A stretch of 64,000 nucleotides of DNA from Halobacillus faecis (GCF_007991335.1 NZ_BJYD01000017.1:62001-126000), one strand, 5' to 3'. Counted from the stretch's first letter, positions 26,582 to 35,194 are shown. The notes: generated by a model not told the origin, from the letters alone. Numbers and translations are program-made.

Positions 26582-27094
26582 TTATGAATGTAAATGCAGC
26601 GCCATGTGGATCAGGTTCTCACTTTTGCCGTTCTTCCGAATGTAATCTTGAAAGCATCCTTCCTTTTGAAAACCGAAAGACTCATAAAGGTGGATGGCTC
26701 GTGCATTGGATTCCGATACATTCAACCGGATAATATCCAGCCCATCCGTCCGCCGGCATCTTGCTATCATTGCAGTTACGAGTTCCCGTCCAATCCCCAT
26801 GTTTCTTACGTCCCTTTTCACACTAACACCGAATGTACCTTGATGTCTTGTGGCAGATAGAGCGCCCAGATTAAAGTTTAAAAAGCCGACCAACTCACCG
26901 TCCCTTTCTGCCACGAGAAAAAACTCAGGTTCTTCATACCGGCCGATCCATGCTTTTTCTTTTTCCAGAGAATCGTGGAATTCAGAGGGATATTTCAACC
27001 CATAACCTTCAGATAAAATTTCCTTAGCAATCACCATCGTATAAGGTGCATCTTTTGGCTGCCCTTTACGAATCACACATGAGGGCACGGTCAT
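26582..27094 (-). CDS. GNAT family N-acetyltransferase
   Basis: A 170-residue GNAT protein. VAERDGELVGFLNFNLG, the CoA loop VSVKRDVRNMGIGRELVTAMI, and NVSESNARAIHLYESFGFQKEG are the classic strands 4-5 and motif B. GGAGTGG precedes the ATG at 27094, which overlaps the stop of the C45 hydrolase gene (ATGA), indicating translational coupling. It resembles YiiD/PhnO-like small-molecule acetyltransferases more than protein ones, but the acceptor is unknown. Confidence 0.88.
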   Translation of the reverse strand: MTVPSCVIRKGQPKDAPYTMVIAKEILSEGYGLKYPSEFHDSLEKEKAWIGRYEEPEFFLVAERDGELVGFLNFNLGALSATRHQGTFGVSVKRDVRNMGIGRELVTAMIARCRRTDGLDIIRLNVSESNARAIHLYESFGFQKEGCFQDYIRKNGKSENLIHMALHLHS

Positions 27095-28158
27095 TTCTTA
27101 CCACTCCAATAAGCGCCGTCCTCCATGTGAGCAAAAGGAATGTCGGTATCCACTTCTCCAACCACCTTTTCTTCTTCGAGGTCCTCTCCATTCAACCAAC
27201 GAGAAAAATCAAATTCTACGGGTTCTTGATCCCCACCTAAAGCAAACCAGGCTTTGTTTTCTTTTGGTAAGTATCCAGATGTGTGAATGGTTCCTGCCCA
27301 ATTGCTGTACAGTTTAGAAAATACTCCACGATCTGTATCATTCATTAACCGGAAAGCATCATAAGCACCTTCAATATTTTCACGATTCGAACGGATGGCA
27401 TCCATACGCTTCATAGAATCCACGAGATGATTTCGATTTTCCTTTTTCATAATTTCAAAATGGTTCGTACAAACGTCCGATTCCCTTACCTCTACTCCCC
27501 GTGGAGAAGCCTCCACTATATAAGTCACATTGCTCTTATCAAATACGGTATAACTAAAGGAGTGGCGATGAGGGATCTCACGGAGCATTTGAACAGCTTC
27601 GGTTACATTCGCACAGGACTCAAGTATAAGACGCCCGATCATACAGCAGATAAATCCATCTCCAGGACGCTTGCGATGCATAAAGTTATAGCCCATCACA
27701 AGACCTTTTTCATTCATCCCATCCATACGGCCGGTAATACGCTGCGTCGGTCCTATCATGCTGTATCCCTGGTCTGTCGGTTGAAAAAGGCTGTACCTTC
27801 CCTCATATGTCTTCGGCATGTAATCATAATTCCGAATGAAATAGCCGTCTCCGGTCATAATCGAACATCCACTTCGTTTATAGTCGATACGATATCCACC
27901 GAATTCCATCATTACTTTTTCCATCGGCCATTCCAGCGAATCCCTCAATCCCAGAAGCTCCTCCCAGATACCCGGGGCAAAGCGCGTGATTGCTTCCTTC
28001 ACTTCCTGTTCTTCTACAATAAAACGAGGTTTCCTCACCCGCCATTGCTTTTCCCTATTCTTTACGGTCCACGAGTCTTTCAGCAGCTTTCCTTGATAAA
28101 ATCCAAAATCATAGTGCGTGCCTCTAAATTGTAAAAGATCGCTATGTATTTTCTTCAT
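27091..28158 (-). CDS. C45-family autoproteolytic acyltransferase/hydrolase
   Basis: A 355-residue Ntn-hydrolase-like protein related to isopenicillin N acyltransferase and choloylglycine-type amidases. The probable nucleophile is Cys98 in KRSGCSIMTGDGYFIRNYDY, where Cys would become N-terminal if autoproteolysis occurs after Gly97. Other marks are GPTQRITGRMDGMNEKGLVMGYNF and EASPRGVEVRES. The physiological reaction is likely amide hydrolysis or acyl transfer on a small molecule. Two ATGs (28161, 28158) follow AAAGGA; the second has better spacing. It is the first gene of an operon with a GNAT and a PP-loop ATPase. Confidence 0.8.
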   Translation of the reverse strand: MKKIHSDLLQFRGTHYDFGFYQGKLLKDSWTVKNREKQWRVRKPRFIVEEQEVKEAITRFAPGIWEELLGLRDSLEWPMEKVMMEFGGYRIDYKRSGCSIMTGDGYFIRNYDYMPKTYEGRYSLFQPTDQGYSMIGPTQRITGRMDGMNEKGLVMGYNFMHRKRPGDGFICCMIGRLILESCANVTEAVQMLREIPHRHSFSYTVFDKSNVTYIVEASPRGVEVRESDVCTNHFEIMKKENRNHLVDSMKRMDAIRSNRENIEGAYDAFRLMNDTDRGVFSKLYSNWAGTIHTSGYLPKENKAWFALGGDQEPVEFDFSRWLNGEDLEEEKVVGEVDTDIPFAHMEDGAYWSGKK

Positions 28159-28255
28159 CATCGTTTCCTTTCTAACCGTTTCTGCCTTCAATGTACCAGA
28201 TTCCACTTCAAAATTGAACTATCGCTTACTTCTATTTAACATATTGGCGGGATTC

Positions 28256-28363
28256 TTGAAGACTGTTTCGGGGTTCATTTGCTGTGTCGAGAGTCAGAGG
28301 GGCTTGAAAGCGAGCTATTCCCCGAGCCCCCACCATCTATAGCCTCGAAACTGAGTCATTCAG
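28256..28363. repeat. Dispersed intergenic repeat, copy C
   Basis: The left end TTGAAGACTGTTTCGGGG (28256-28273) and the right end CCTCGAAACTGAGTCATTCA (28343-28362) are inverted relatives. The middle contains GCTTGAAAGCGAGCTATTCCCCGAGCCCCC, paralleling copies A and D. The rest of the gap 28159-28559 shows no gene. Confidence 0.72.
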
Positions 28364-28559
28364 AAATAGGGAGGTTATACGAAAGAATTTGTCCATTTAG
28401 ACTTTTAAATATTTATGGAGAGGGAATCGAATAATAAGGAAAGATGAGAGAATTTGCTTAATCATTCTAGTTTTTCACTAGTAATTTTGGTACTCTAAAG
28501 GTTGTAACAATCCGAAAGCGTTTTCGATAGGGGATTAAGGAAAAGGTGGTGGAACAAAG

Positions 28560-29618
28560 ATGAAAGAAGTCGTAATTTTGGGGGGCGGCTATGGCGGTAT
28601 GAACACTCTGCACGGGTTGCTCGATCAAATCCCGGAAGATGTACATATCACTGTCGTCGACAGGAATCCTTACCATTCATTAAAAACTGAATTCTACACC
28701 ATAGCTGCAGGAACAGAATCTGACCGTCATGCCCGCGTTGATTTTCCGAAACATGACCAAGTCACTTATGTCTTTGATGAAGTGGAGAAAATCGACACAG
28801 AAAATGAGACCATCGTCGTCAAAGGTGGGGAAAAAAGTCTTCCTTACGATTACTTATTAATTGGCCTTGGTTGTGAGGATAATTATCACGGCATCGAAGG
28901 AGCACGAGAATTCACCGAGAGTGTCCAGACGTTCTCGAAAGCAAGAAGTGCGGGCTTTGCCATAAACAACCTCGGAGCCTACGGAAAGGTGACCGTTGTC
29001 GGAGCCGGACTCAGTGGTATTGAGGTGGCTTCAGAAGTCAGAGAAAGCAGACCGGACTTGAACATTCGATTACTGGACCGTGGCGACACGGTATTAAAAG
29101 CTTTCGATTCCAAGATTCAAGATTATGTAGAGAAATGGTTCAAAGATAATGATGTGGAAGTCATCCACGGAGCGAATGTGGAATACGTCGAAAAAGACGG
29201 CGTATGCAACAATGGAGTTTGTTATTTGAACGATGTTACCGTATGGACCGCGGGTGTCCGCCCGAACTTCCTCGTCAGAGAGCTTCCTTTTGAAAAGGAT
29301 GACCAGGAGAAAGTCATCATCAATGATTTTTACCAGGTGCCCTCTCATCAAAATGTCTATGTAGTAGGTGATTGTGCAGCTTCTGAACATTCTCCTAGTG
29401 CGCAGCTTGCCGGACAGCAAGGAGAAAAGGTGGCCGATGTACTTAATGCCGTCCTTAGAGACCGCGTACCTGAACGTCCGTCTGAGGTGAAGCTTAAAGG
29501 GGCCCTGGGCTCTCTTGGGAAGAACGACGGATTTGGCAACATGCTTCAAAAACCGATGACAGGCGTCCTTCCTCGTCTCGCCAAATCAGGAGTTCTCTGG
29601 TTAAGCAAACGACACTAA
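28560..29618 (+). CDS. NAD(P)/FAD oxidoreductase, YutJ-like NDH-2 family
   Basis: A 352-residue flavoprotein of the type II NADH dehydrogenase family. FAD motif GGGYGGMNT (8-16), YHSLKTEFYTIAAGT, NAD motif VVGAGLSGIEVA, and the FAD-closing VYVVGDCAASEHSPSAQLAGQQG are all in place. The C-terminus is short and lacks a clear hydrophobic anchor, as in the shorter YutJ-type paralogues rather than the respiratory Ndh. It may act as an NAD(P)H:quinone or other acceptor reductase. AAAAGGTGG precedes the ATG, and a strong terminator follows. Confidence 0.85.
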   Translation: MKEVVILGGGYGGMNTLHGLLDQIPEDVHITVVDRNPYHSLKTEFYTIAAGTESDRHARVDFPKHDQVTYVFDEVEKIDTENETIVVKGGEKSLPYDYLLIGLGCEDNYHGIEGAREFTESVQTFSKARSAGFAINNLGAYGKVTVVGAGLSGIEVASEVRESRPDLNIRLLDRGDTVLKAFDSKIQDYVEKWFKDNDVEVIHGANVEYVEKDGVCNNGVCYLNDVTVWTAGVRPNFLVRELPFEKDDQEKVIINDFYQVPSHQNVYVVGDCAASEHSPSAQLAGQQGEKVADVLNAVLRDRVPERPSEVKLKGALGSLGKNDGFGNMLQKPMTGVLPRLAKSGVLWLSKRH

Positions 29619-29620
29619 AA

Positions 29621-29654
29621 AAGATCGATCACGTTCATGTGATCGATCTTTTTG
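29621..29654. terminator. Terminator between YutJ-like and ATP-grasp genes
   Basis: AAGATCGATCAC pairs perfectly with GTGATCGATCTT; T runs flank it on both strands, so it serves both convergent genes. Confidence 0.92.
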
Positions 29655-30599
29655 TTATACATGTGATTTCTCTAAAAGCCCTCCGAGGTACTTTGCCAGC
29701 TCAAGCATGCCATAAGTACCTGCTTTTGCTTCAGCATCCGAATTGTAGTTGGTATTTGTGTTCACATCATAGGTGTAAAAACGACCTTCTTTATCCTGAA
29801 TAGCTTCAATTCCAGCGACGTCAATATTGTTATCCTGTAAAAACGTCTCATACTCATCAATGATGGCTGGTCGATAATTTTCGAGAACTTCAAACTTCGC
29901 TTTAGGAGTTTGTGGTTCAGCATCCGTTGGGCAATACAAGTCTTCTATCGAGCAAGCATCTGCCGGGCATAGTTCAAAGCCTTCAGACGTATCCACTTTC
30001 ACCCCATAAACAAACCTTCCACCTACAAATTCGTGACGAACAATATAGGGTTCCGGGGCTTCAATATACTGTTGAATCAATGTAATTCCATCAACCGGCT
30101 CCTCAAAAGAGTCACTATCCAAGTATTCTCGCAATGCTTCCGTAGAATGGAAAAGCTGAACTCCCTGCCCTTTTCCAGCACGATTGTGTTTCGTTATGAA
30201 CGATTCCATGTCCAACTGCCGCGCAGCATCGAGAATGTTCTCTTTCCCTACAGCCGTAATTGTTTTCGGTGTGCGAATGCCAGCTTGATTTAGAGCCATA
30301 TACTGATTGACCTTACTAACTTCAAGCCTTAAAGCGCGGCTGCCATTCACAATGGTGCGGTCATGGCGTTCGAGCCAGGCAAGCACAGCTTCCGTAAACT
30401 CAGGTGCGTACCGGTGATTCCTTGTATGAGATGAAGCACTGATACGGTTGTAAAAAACCCCTTCAGGTGGCTCGCTTGTCAAATCAAGCGTCCCCTGATC
30501 TAAATGCCAGAGTTCATAAGGAAGATCAAGCTCTTCTAAGCGCTCCGTTAAATGATCGGTCCATTCATCGTTCTCATGGAGAATATAAATTTTGCTCAT
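29655..30599 (-). CDS. ATP-grasp protein, RimK-like
   Basis: A 314-residue ATP-grasp ligase. The N-terminal pre-ATP-grasp domain includes GVFYNRISASSHTRNHRYAP; the central fold includes SFITKHNRAGKGQGVQLF (P-loop-like GKGQG) and IVRHEFVGGRFVYGVKVD; the metal-binding end reads YDVNTNTNYNSDAE. RimK-type enzymes join an amino acid to a carboxylate, often glutamate, but the partner here is not known. ATG 30599 lies seven bases after AAAGGAGT; the longer open frame upstream runs through a repeat and is not coding. Confidence 0.82.
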   Translation of the reverse strand: MSKIYILHENDEWTDHLTERLEELDLPYELWHLDQGTLDLTSEPPEGVFYNRISASSHTRNHRYAPEFTEAVLAWLERHDRTIVNGSRALRLEVSKVNQYMALNQAGIRTPKTITAVGKENILDAARQLDMESFITKHNRAGKGQGVQLFHSTEALREYLDSDSFEEPVDGITLIQQYIEAPEPYIVRHEFVGGRFVYGVKVDTSEGFELCPADACSIEDLYCPTDAEPQTPKAKFEVLENYRPAIIDEYETFLQDNNIDVAGIEAIQDKEGRFYTYDVNTNTNYNSDAEAKAGTYGMLELAKYLGGLLEKSHV

Positions 30600-30715
30600 C
30601 GAACCGACTCCTTTCCTTTTCTTCTTTATACTTATCATATCATAAAAAACCGATAAGGTTACTAGGAATAAGCTTATTACAAAGAAATTCCAACTCCCAC
30701 TTACGCTCCCGATTG

Positions 30716-30838
30716 TTGAAGACTCAGTGTCGAGACTTTTGATGAGTCGAGGGGGATGCGGGGAATAGCTCGCTTTCCGCGGGAGAGCCATTCCCCTACG
30801 CCCCTTTACTATATAAGTATCTCGAAACGACTCTACAA
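30716..30838. repeat. Dispersed intergenic repeat, copy D, with terminal inverted repeats
   Basis: This is the best-preserved copy. The left end TTGAAGACTCAGTGTCGAGA (30716-30735) and right end TATCTCGAAACGACTCTACA (30818-30837) are imperfect inverted repeats. The core AATAGCTCGCTTTCCGCGGG is the reverse-oriented relative of copy A's core. It is about 123 bp long with no open frame of note. Confidence 0.78.
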
Positions 30839-30933
30839 AAGCAGAGTTTCCAATATCTGTCGAAATGCAGAAGTCTGTTGCCTCACCATTTAAATGCTGT
30901 TACAGTGCGCTCTATGACTAATGGACAAGGAGG

Positions 30934-31165
30934 TTGGAAGACGCTCCTTCTCAGTATAGGGGTTCGTTTTTCACACTCATCGAATGGGGTGGTTGGGAAG
31001 CTGCGAGACTCCCGTGGGAGAAAGGAGATCGGCGAGATCCCTTAGTGCGGCAGCCCGCCCGAGGAAGCTCGGCACTCCCCCACATTAGAGCGAGTAGCTT
31101 CCCAACCACCCCTGACGCCAAACAAGGCAACGAACCCCGGAAACATCTCTAAACTATGTCTTCAA
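30934..31165. repeat. Longer dispersed element E with nested inverted repeats
   Basis: The element is bounded by TTGGAAGAC and GTCTTCAA. Inside, GGGGTTCGTT (30959-30968) pairs with AACGAACCCC (31129-31138), and a perfect 17-bp pair GGGGTGGTTGGGAAGCT (30986-31002) / AGCTTCCCAACCACCCC (31096-31112) lies within that. The middle GCGAGACTCCCGTGGGAGAAAGG... has the look of the well-known GC-rich Bacillaceae intergenic repeat. A 72-codon open frame crosses it and is not considered real. Confidence 0.75.
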
Positions 31166-31203
31166 GAACCCTGCCATTATCTTTAATTAAGACGGAAAAG
31201 AAT

Positions 31204-31236
31204 AAAAGCCGCTTAGCCTGAGGCTAAGCGGCTTTT
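31204..31236 (-). terminator. Terminator of cstA
   Basis: AAAAGCCGCTTAGCC pairs perfectly with GGCTAAGCGGCTTTT around a 3-nt loop. Confidence 0.85.
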
Positions 31237-31239
31237 GGA

Positions 31240-32685
31240 TTATCCTGCTTTTGAGGTAATGATGGTATCTTCTTTTCTCACTTTCTGTTTAATCACCTGC
31301 CATACGAACCAAGTGGCAACGGCAAGCCAGATGACCGATCCAAAGACCATAGAAGTGGAATACTCCAAACCAAACCCTTCAGGAGCGTAGAAGATATAAG
31401 AGCTTACTACAGCCGTCATGAACAGGGCGGGAACACTACAGATCCAGTGGAACTTGTGATTTTTCAACAAATACATGGCTCCTGTCCAAAGCATCACTGT
31501 CGCTACCACCTGGTTGGACCATCCTACATATCTCCAAAGAAAGCTGTAATCCATTTGCGTTAACAGGAACGTTGGAATCGTAACCGGGATTGCGAATAGC
31601 AAGGGTGTCCATTTTCCTTCGAATTTCTTTTTACTGACCTGACGGGCAAAATCAACAAGCATCATACGTGAAGATCGCAAAGCGGTATCTCCCGTAGTAA
31701 TCGGAAGGACAATGACACCAAGAACAGCAAGGATCCCTCCCAGCGTACCAAGTGTGGTGCTACTGATTTCATTAATGACACCAGCTGGTCCTCCTTCTGC
31801 CAGTGCGGTTTGCAGACCTCCTGTGTTACCGAAGAAGGTCATACCGGCAGCTGCCCAGATTAAAGCAATCATTCCTTCAGCAATCATGGCACCATAAAAC
31901 ACTTTTCTTCCTTCACTCTCTTTTTTCAACGTTCGAGCGAGAATTGGGCTTTGCGTACTGTGAAAGCCTGAGATTGCTCCGCATGAAATCGTCACCATCA
32001 GCATCGGCCAGATTGGCAATTCATCTGGATGGAGATTGCTGACCGTCAAATTAGGAATGGGGTGGTCGAAGAAGAACATCCCTATCCCAATGGAGACAGC
32101 CATGAATATCAAGATGGCTCCAAAGATCGGGTACACTTTTCCAATAATTTTGTTGATCGGTAGAAGAGTAGCAATGAGAAAATATGAGAAAATGATTAAG
32201 ACAGATGTGAAAAATCCTAGTGGCGTGATTTCTGCCATCAACTGAGCCGGACCAGCCGTGAAGGCTGCAGCTACTAAGATCATAAGGCCAATGGATAAAA
32301 GATTGATCACCGAACGAGCGGGACGGCCTAAGTACTTTCCTACAAGTGTCGGGTACTGAGCTCCGCCATGACGAAGGGAAAGCATTCCCGAGAAATAATC
32401 GTGCACAGCTCCAGCAAAAATGGAGCCAACAACGATCCAGATAAATGCTACGGGACCATATAACGCTCCCATCACAGCTCCGAATATAGGTCCAAGCCCA
32501 GCGATATTTAATAGCTGGATAAGACTCGCTTTCCACCAGCTCATCGGCACATAGTCAAAACCATCGTTCTTTTCATATGCAGGTGTGTTTTTCTGATCAT
32601 TGATTCCGAAAATTCGTTCAACCACCTTTGCATAAAAAAGATATCCGACGACAAGTAAAACAATAGATGCGATAAATGTGATCAT
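31240..32685 (-). CDS. cstA: CstA-family carbon starvation / peptide or pyruvate transporter
   Basis: A 481-residue membrane protein of the CstA family, with about 14 helices. Typical segments are WWKASLIQLLNIAGLGPIFGAVMGALYGP, HDYFSGMLSLRHGG, GFHSTQSPILARTLKKESEGR and LPITTGDTALRSSRM. Enterobacterial relatives take up pyruvate or peptides under starvation. ATG 32685 follows AAAGGAGGC; the frame stays open for 23 codons upstream but without a ribosome site. This is the short form of the family, without the extended C-terminal domain of Escherichia coli CstA. Confidence 0.88.
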   Translation of the reverse strand: MITFIASIVLLVVGYLFYAKVVERIFGINDQKNTPAYEKNDGFDYVPMSWWKASLIQLLNIAGLGPIFGAVMGALYGPVAFIWIVVGSIFAGAVHDYFSGMLSLRHGGAQYPTLVGKYLGRPARSVINLLSIGLMILVAAAFTAGPAQLMAEITPLGFFTSVLIIFSYFLIATLLPINKIIGKVYPIFGAILIFMAVSIGIGMFFFDHPIPNLTVSNLHPDELPIWPMLMVTISCGAISGFHSTQSPILARTLKKESEGRKVFYGAMIAEGMIALIWAAAGMTFFGNTGGLQTALAEGGPAGVINEISSTTLGTLGGILAVLGVIVLPITTGDTALRSSRMMLVDFARQVSKKKFEGKWTPLLFAIPVTIPTFLLTQMDYSFLWRYVGWSNQVVATVMLWTGAMYLLKNHKFHWICSVPALFMTAVVSSYIFYAPEGFGLEYSTSMVFGSVIWLAVATWFVWQVIKQKVRKEDTIITSKAG

Positions 32686-32904
32686 CGCTGAGCCTCCTTT
32701 CAAATTTGAATGTAAGAAGTATTCTAGCGATGATTTTGTCGAATCACAACCCATTTTCTGAATATTTATATTTTTATCTTTTTTTTCTTAAAAATTAAGC
32801 GCTCCCAAGATCATTTAGCGTCGCTTTTACTTTCTATCGCTTAAATAAGTGCGGCACTCTTTTTCACATGATTGGTACCTGGAACCTAAAATTGAACATA
32901 AAAA

Positions 32905-32929
32905 AACTCCTGCGTCATTCGCAGGAGTT
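32905..32929 (-). terminator. Terminator after the spo0E-like transcript
   Basis: AACTCCTGCG pairs with CGCAGGAGTT around a 5-nt loop; seven T follow on the minus strand. It closes a transcript that includes the Spo0E-family gene and the hairpin at 32948-33004. Between it and cstA (32686-32897) nothing else was recognised. Confidence 0.88.
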
Positions 32930-32947
32930 CATGGTTCTTATGTAACC

Positions 32948-33004
32948 TGCCACCCTGTAGAAATGGTTAAGTTTCCCGCAGTCGTTTCGATTGCCAGGGT
33001 GGCA
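32948..33004 (-). other. Hairpin element in the spo0E-like 3' region
   Basis: Perfect 10-bp arms TGCCACCCTG (32948-32957) and CAGGGTGGCA (32995-33004) enclose 37 nt. The transcript from the Spo0E-family gene reads through it to the terminator at 32905. In one frame the minus strand also reads NATLAIETTAGNLTISTGW before a stop, with no start codon, so it could be a decayed coding end or a structured RNA. Confidence 0.4.
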
Positions 33005-33073
33005 TTGATATTAAGATACCATAGTGGCTGTATTCATTCAAACACATATTGCCCTATGTACTCTTTACCTGTT

Positions 33074-33241
33074 TTAATTGGAACATTGGTATTGTCTCTT
33101 TTCACTAAAGCGATTTAATAGATCATCTAACTCTTGTGAAATTCTCAATAGTTCATCATCTGTCGGATTATTGTTATAGATTTCATACATACGCATTCTC
33201 AATTCTTCTATTTGTTTCTCTAATCGCTCTTTGTAAGGCAT
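33074..33241 (-). CDS. Spo0E-family aspartyl-phosphate phosphatase
   Basis: A 55-residue protein starting MPYKERLEKQ. The Spo0E-family signature is clear: NNPTDDELLRISQELDDLLNRF, with the SQELD motif at residues 35-39. Such proteins remove phosphate from Spo0A~P and hold back sporulation. The ATG at 33241 lies eight bases after GGAGGAG. The length is normal for this family of tiny two-helix proteins. It is alone on its strand between cstA and ridA. A role as a sporulation brake is inferred from the family. Confidence 0.88.
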   Translation of the reverse strand: MPYKERLEKQIEELRMRMYEIYNNNPTDDELLRISQELDDLLNRFSEKRQYQCSN

Positions 33242-33519
33242 AATTTCATCTCCTCCACTCGTACCATACCCTAAATAAACTACTCTAAACTATTATTTTT
33301 AAATAATTTTCAAAAATAATGATGTCCCATCTCATTTAACCACTCTATACGTATTTTATCGGACAAAAATACTGAAAAATAAGTCTTATTCACTATTTTC
33401 TAGTTGATTTATGGAGGTTTCATAAATCTATTGTCGATATTTCCCGGGTAATCATTCTATTCCTCTATTACGGATATCGTGATAGGATAATTAAAAACCT
33501 ACATAAAGGAGTGGCAGTC

Positions 33520-33900
33520 ATGTTTAAAGCTGTTTCAACGAATCAAGCACCAAGTGCGATTGGTCCATATTCTCAGGCTACAGACCTCGGAAATATTGTT
33601 TATATTTCCGGACAGATCCCGCTAGACCCAGAGACGATGGAATTCGTCTCTAACGATATTCAAGAACAGACACACCAAGTAATGAAAAACATTCTTGCGA
33701 TACTTGAAGACGTAAACCTTTCTTTCAAGAATGTTGTAAAAATGAACATCTACTTGGACTCGATGGATGATTTTGCGGTAGTCAATGATGTTTATGCGAG
33801 TTATTTAACTGAGCCTTATCCTGCTCGTGCTGCTGTAGAAGTTAGCAAACTCCCTAAAGGAGCAAAAGTGGAAATAGAAGCCATTGCTACACGAGGCTGA
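33520..33900 (+). CDS. ridA: RidA family enamine/imine deaminase
   Basis: A 126-residue RidA/YjgF protein that hydrolyses reactive 2-aminoacrylate and related enamines. Conserved marks: APSAIGPYSQA, YISGQIPLDP, the active-site Arg103 in PYPARAAVEVSKLPKGAKVEIEAIA, and Glu119 or Glu120 nearby. ATG 33520 lies eight bases after AAAGGAG. In Bacillus subtilis the homologue YabJ lies in the purR operon; here it stands alone, so this copy is not the purR-linked one. It has a terminator shared with a small convergent HTH gene. Confidence 0.95.
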   Translation: MFKAVSTNQAPSAIGPYSQATDLGNIVYISGQIPLDPETMEFVSNDIQEQTHQVMKNILAILEDVNLSFKNVVKMNIYLDSMDDFAVVNDVYASYLTEPYPARAAVEVSKLPKGAKVEIEAIATRG

Positions 33901-33956
33901 ATCTATATTTATAATATTCGAAAATTGCATTGTTTTTCTGTCCATTTTATTCCAAA

Positions 33957-33987
33957 AAAAGCAGAGCTGTAAAGGCTCTGCTTTTTT
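33957..33987. terminator. Terminator between ridA and small HTH gene
   Basis: AAAGCAGAGC pairs with GCTCTGCTTT; T runs on both strands. Confidence 0.9.
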
Positions 33988-33998
33988 GTTTCATTCCA

Positions 33999-34229
33999 TT
34001 AATCCTCATCTTTAACATCCGGATCCTCAGGAATAGGTTCACTCAGATATTCTTGAATCATTTTCCGGTAGTTTTCCATTTGTTCCATGTGATTGTGGAA
34101 TTGATTTTTATTGATTAAATACTGCCGCCCATCATAAATGGCCTTAATTTTATGATTCAAGATCAAATGTCGGAGATAGTCTTCAGGTAGCTCAAGATAT
34201 TCTGCCGTTTCTTCCACTGTTAAGTACAT
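33999..34229 (-). CDS. Small excisionase-type HTH DNA-binding protein
   Basis: A 76-residue protein beginning MYLTVEETAEYLELPEDYLRHLI, the classic winged helix-turn-helix of the excisionase/MerR-like family, followed by HKIKAIYDGRQYLINKNQF and an acidic C-terminal tail. AAAGGTGACGG precedes the ATG. No integrase or phage gene is near, so it is more likely a small regulator than a true excisionase. It lies divergent from the DUF1206 gene. Confidence 0.8.
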   Translation of the reverse strand: MYLTVEETAEYLELPEDYLRHLILNHKIKAIYDGRQYLINKNQFHNHMEQMENYRKMIQEYLSEPIPEDPDVKDED

Positions 34230-34345
34230 GATCCGTCACCTTTCTTTCACTTGCATTATATCATTTCTTTTTTGACGAAACGTTTCTTTTACTACAATTG
34301 TGGGAATTAGATTAGAAACTATTCTAGTGAAATGAGAGGGATACT

Positions 34346-35194
34346 ATGGCTTCTACGATGACAGCAAACAAAAACAAGCGTTCAGAAGCAAGCGAGGAAA
34401 TCAAACCATGGGTACGGAGGTTCGGAAGACTCGGTTTTATGGCTAAGGGTATTGTTTATGCTCTTATCGGTGTATTAACTTTGATGGCCGCTCTTGGAGT
34501 TGGTGGGAAAACAACAGGTACTTCAGGAATGTTCAGCTCTCTTGCCGGTGTCGCTTTTGGAGAAATCTTACTTTGGATCATTGGTATTGGCTTAATCGGG
34601 TATATCTCCTGGCTCGCAATTAAAGCCATCATGGATCCTAATAATGAAGGAACGGATGCGAAAGGGTTAATCACTCGAATCGGTTATATTGTAGGTGCTG
34701 TAATTTACGGTTCCCTGGCTTTCAATGCAATAAAAATCGCCCTCCATGCTGGTTCCAGCAGTGGAAATTCAGAACAGACGATTTCAGCTAAACTTTTGTC
34801 CCAGCCTTTTGGTCAATGGCTTGTCGGGATTGTTGGAGCTATTGTCATCGGGTATGGTATTTATGAATTTTATCAAGGAAGTACAGGCCGCTTTATGAAG
34901 AAGATGAATACTGCGGAAATGGACCGTCATAAAAGGAATGTAGCAGAAAAATCCGGTAAATTCGGGTTATCTGCAAGAGGGATTGTACTCGGGCTTATCG
35001 GATTCTTTTTCATTCAAACGGCCCTAACGGCAAATCCTGATGAAGCCAAAGGTCTGGACGGAGCGCTTTCTGAAATTGCCCAGCAGCCTTACGGACAAGT
35101 ACTACTGGGGATCGCTGCCGTTGGATTAATCTTATATGGTGTCTACCAAATGGTACGTGGGCGTTACGCACGGATGAACTTCGGAAAAAAATAA
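34346..35194 (+). CDS. DUF1206 membrane protein
   Basis: A 282-residue protein built from three DUF1206 repeats, each with two helices: around RRFGRLGFMAKGIVYALIG (24-42), ITRIGYIVGAVIYGSLAFNAIKIAL, and GKFGLSARGIVLGLIGFFFIQTAL. Six membrane helices are expected. The function of the family is unknown. GAGAGGG precedes the ATG, and a hairpin terminator follows. Confidence 0.88.
   Translation: MASTMTANKNKRSEASEEIKPWVRRFGRLGFMAKGIVYALIGVLTLMAALGVGGKTTGTSGMFSSLAGVAFGEILLWIIGIGLIGYISWLAIKAIMDPNNEGTDAKGLITRIGYIVGAVIYGSLAFNAIKIALHAGSSSGNSEQTISAKLLSQPFGQWLVGIVGAIVIGYGIYEFYQGSTGRFMKKMNTAEMDRHKRNVAEKSGKFGLSARGIVLGLIGFFFIQTALTANPDEAKGLDGALSEIAQQPYGQVLLGIAAVGLILYGVYQMVRGRYARMNFGKK

Noticed and set aside
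30934-31152. 72-codon open frame on the plus strand in element E
   Set aside because: It lies wholly in an inverted-repeat-rich intergenic element, has no good ribosome site and a composition unlike neighbouring genes.
32849-33118. 89-codon plus-strand frame with a hydrophobic end (MYSLPVLIGTLVLSLFTKAI)
   Set aside because: The hydrophobic end resembled a type I toxin, but it is antisense to the well-supported Spo0E-family gene and crosses the hairpin and terminator; no ribosome site.
33999-34229. Prophage or integrative element marker (excisionase)
   Set aside because: No integrase, att site or phage gene in the region; such small HTH proteins are often chromosomal.
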